Source of the DNA: CBFGTV01 sp965652145
Lineage (GTDB): Bacteria; Bacillota; Clostridia; Peptostreptococcales; Natronincolaceae
NCBI GenBank assembly: GCA_965652145.1
Contig: CBFGTV010000054.1
Location: forward strand, 1-23,436
Reading direction: 5' to 3'
DNA length: 23,436 nt
Below, one piece after another: positions 21,914-23,436 of the stretch (the first letter of the stretch is position 1; every line of letters begins with the position of its first letter). Position numbers and translations under genes: made by a program. The notes under the pieces are model-generated. The model had not been told where the DNA came from, ran no database searches, and worked only from the letters and a program-made list of their open reading frames with translations.

Positions 21914-23263
21914 ATGAACTTAAATGAAAAACAAAGCAGGGACCAGTGGAGTTCCAAAATAGGCTTTATCCTTGCAGCAGCAGGTTCAGCAGTTGGTTTA
22001 GGTAACCTGTGGAAATTTCCCTACACTGCAGGACAAAATGGTGGAGGCGCATTCGTAATTGTTTATTTTGCAATGCTTCTATTGGTAGGCTTTACCCTTA
22101 TGCTAGCAGAATTGGTTCTTGGCAGACACACTCAATTAAATGCCATCGGAGCTTATCGAAAGCTCAAAAAGAACTGGGCATGGGTTGGAGGACTGGGTGT
22201 TCTGGCTTCCTATTTAATTCTGTCCTTCTACTCAGTCATCGGCGGATGGGTTATTAACTATATTATAAAGGCCTTAACCGGCGCCTTTAATACAGCTGAT
22301 TTAGACACCCTAAGCGGAATTTTTGGCGGCTTTATTTCTAATCCTACACAGCCAATTATTTATCAAGCAATCTTTGTTATTCTTACTATGGGTATTGTAA
22401 TTGGCGGTATTAGCGGCGGTATTGAAAAATACAGTAAAATTTTAATGCCAAGCTTATTTGTTATGATGTTCTTGATTATGGTTCGTTCTATCACCCTGCC
22501 AGGTGCTGTAGAAGGAATTAAATATTTACTCGTACCAGACTTTTCTAAAATTGACGGCAATGTTATGTTGGCAGCCCTGGGTCAGGTATTTTTCTCCTTA
22601 AGTCTGGGAATGGGGGTCATCATTACCTACGGTAGTTACCTGAGCAAGGATGAAAATCTGCCTCAAAGTGCCTTTACCATTCCCTTTATCGATACCGGTG
22701 TTGCATTAATGGCTGGATTAATAGTATTACCTGCTGTATTTGCCTTTGGTCTGGCTCCAGATCAAGGCCCTGGGCTCTTATTTATCACACTGCCTGCTGT
22801 ATTTTCACAAATGCCTTTAGGTAGTTTATTTGCAGTATTATTCTTCCTATTGGTATTGTTTGCGGCTCTGACCTCTTCTATTTCACTGCTGGAGACATCC
22901 GTTTCCTATGTGGTAGATGCCTGGGGATGGAGTCGAAAAAAAGCGACCTGGATTCTTGCCCTTGTGGTCTTCTTAATCGGTGTGCCTTCTTCCCTGGCCC
23001 AAGGACCATGGAATCATATTCGACCCTTTAGAGGGCTGGATATTTTCGACTCTGTAGATTTCTTTGCCAGTAATATATTACTGCCCCTTGGCGGTCTGTT
23101 CCTATGTATTTTCATCGGATGGATCTGGGGTATTGATAATGCCCTTAAGGAAGCTTCCAATAACGGTAAAATCAGCTTCAAGATGGCAGGCTTCTGGGCC
23201 TTTGTGATTAAATACGTTGCTCCAATAGCCATTCTAATTGTATTCATTCAAGGATTAAGATAA
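21914..23263 (+). CDS. sodium-dependent amino-acid symporter, NSS family (copy 2)
   Basis: A 449-residue paralogue of the preceding transporter, alignable end to end without large gaps and identical at most positions by eye. The TM1 signature is AAAGSAVGLGNLWKFPY followed by NGGGAF; TM6 has FFSLSLGMGVIITYGSYL and TM8 AALTSSISLLETSVSY; again 11 spans. Differences cluster in loops and in some pore-facing positions (IWKFPYLAGSN against LWKFPYTAGQN; GMGAM against GMGVI), so substrate preference may differ. AGGAGG lies just before the ATG. Separate promoter and terminator indicate independent control from copy 1. Confidence 0.93.
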   Translation: MNLNEKQSRDQWSSKIGFILAAAGSAVGLGNLWKFPYTAGQNGGGAFVIVYFAMLLLVGFTLMLAELVLGRHTQLNAIGAYRKLKKNWAWVGGLGVLASYLILSFYSVIGGWVINYIIKALTGAFNTADLDTLSGIFGGFISNPTQPIIYQAIFVILTMGIVIGGISGGIEKYSKILMPSLFVMMFLIMVRSITLPGAVEGIKYLLVPDFSKIDGNVMLAALGQVFFSLSLGMGVIITYGSYLSKDENLPQSAFTIPFIDTGVALMAGLIVLPAVFAFGLAPDQGPGLLFITLPAVFSQMPLGSLFAVLFFLLVLFAALTSSISLLETSVSYVVDAWGWSRKKATWILALVVFLIGVPSSLAQGPWNHIRPFRGLDIFDSVDFFASNILLPLGGLFLCIFIGWIWGIDNALKEASNNGKISFKMAGFWAFVIKYVAPIAILIVFIQGLR

Positions 23264-23280
23264 TAAATAATAAATGAATA

Positions 23281-23317
23281 GGATAACAGCATATTTTGCT
23301 TGCTGTTATCCTTTTTT
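23281..23317 (+). terminator. intrinsic terminator after the second NSS gene
   Basis: GGATAACAGCA (23281-23291) pairs perfectly with TGCTGTTATCC (23301-23311) around nine bases, followed by six T residues. It lies between convergent genes and may also slow transcription from the minus-strand gene that ends at 23333. Confidence 0.93.
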
Positions 23318-23332
23318 ATTGAAATTAGGCGT

Positions 23333-23436
23333 TTACCAATATCTGTTCAATTGAAAATCATCCTGTATGGTGCGGTATAGGTCCCACCAGATTACTTCTC
23401 CTTTGTTGATGCCCTTTCCCAATAGGTCGGCGTTGG
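23333..23436 (-). CDS. C-terminal end of an unidentified gene, cut by the window edge
   Basis: On the minus strand one frame stays open from the window edge to a TAA at 23333-23335, giving 33 residues (NADLLGKGINKGEVIWWDLY, then RTIQDDFQLNRYW). Composition, with tryptophans, aspartates and an amphipathic pattern, looks like real protein, and it ends just before the convergent terminator. I do not recognise the family from this fragment. Confidence 0.6.
   Translation of the reverse strand, partial: NADLLGKGINKGEVIWWDLYRTIQDDFQLNRYW

Noticed and set aside
1..23436. CRISPR array, prophage, integron or complete insertion sequence
   Set aside because: No regularly spaced direct repeats, no transposase or integrase gene, and no terminal inverted repeats bracketing genes were found by eye.

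Overview
The window reads as chromosome of a low-GC, spore-forming, anaerobic Firmicute of the class Clostridia. An Alkaliphilus/Natronincola-like amino-acid fermenter is my best guess, from general knowledge and not from a search. Grounds: AT-rich intergenic DNA, strong GGAGG ribosome sites, frequent GTG/TTG starts, a YtvI-type sporulation membrane protein, the conserved Firmicute order fsa - glpX - rho - rpmE - tdk, a lysine-fermentation pair (kce, kal) and two sodium-coupled amino-acid transporters. No rRNA, tRNA, CRISPR array or complete insertion sequence was recognised.

Left part (1-5.1 kb). After about 650 bases of AT-rich DNA with a possible gene remnant comes a minus-strand pair: a 441-residue XRE-helix-turn-helix/TPR regulator followed 24 bases later by a 64-residue secreted peptide precursor. 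This is the architecture of a peptide-pheromone (RRNPP) quorum-sensing cassette. Upstream lies an unlisted 36-residue single-span membrane peptide whose Shine-Dalgarno is buried in a perfect 16-bp hairpin, resembling type I toxin organisation. A doubtful secreted protein, an APH/RIO-like kinase and YtvI follow.

Middle (5.2-12.4 kb). A CNNM/CorC-type ion exporter and an acyltransferase-3 membrane enzyme are divergent, each with a readable sigma-A promoter. Then comes a complete manganese uptake operon mntABCD on the minus strand. It is divergent from mntR, whose full set of MntR metal ligands is conserved. The shared intergenic region holds a dyad operator candidate, and MntD carries a C-terminal winged-helix-like extension.

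Right-centre (12.4-19.4 kb). On the minus strand, in transcription order: kal-kce-fsa (tight operon with a terminator), then two tandem different glpX genes, rho, rpmE (own promoter) and tdk. kce and kal carry out the late steps of lysine fermentation to crotonyl-CoA, while fsa and glpX belong to sugar-phosphate metabolism.

Right end (19.4-23.4 kb). Two tandem paralogous 11-span NSS-family symporters lie on the plus strand. Each has its own TTGCA(C/T)-17-TATAAT promoter and a leader of about 200 bases or more; the second also has palindromes just downstream of its promoter. Each ends in a strong intrinsic terminator. The window closes inside an unidentified minus-strand gene.
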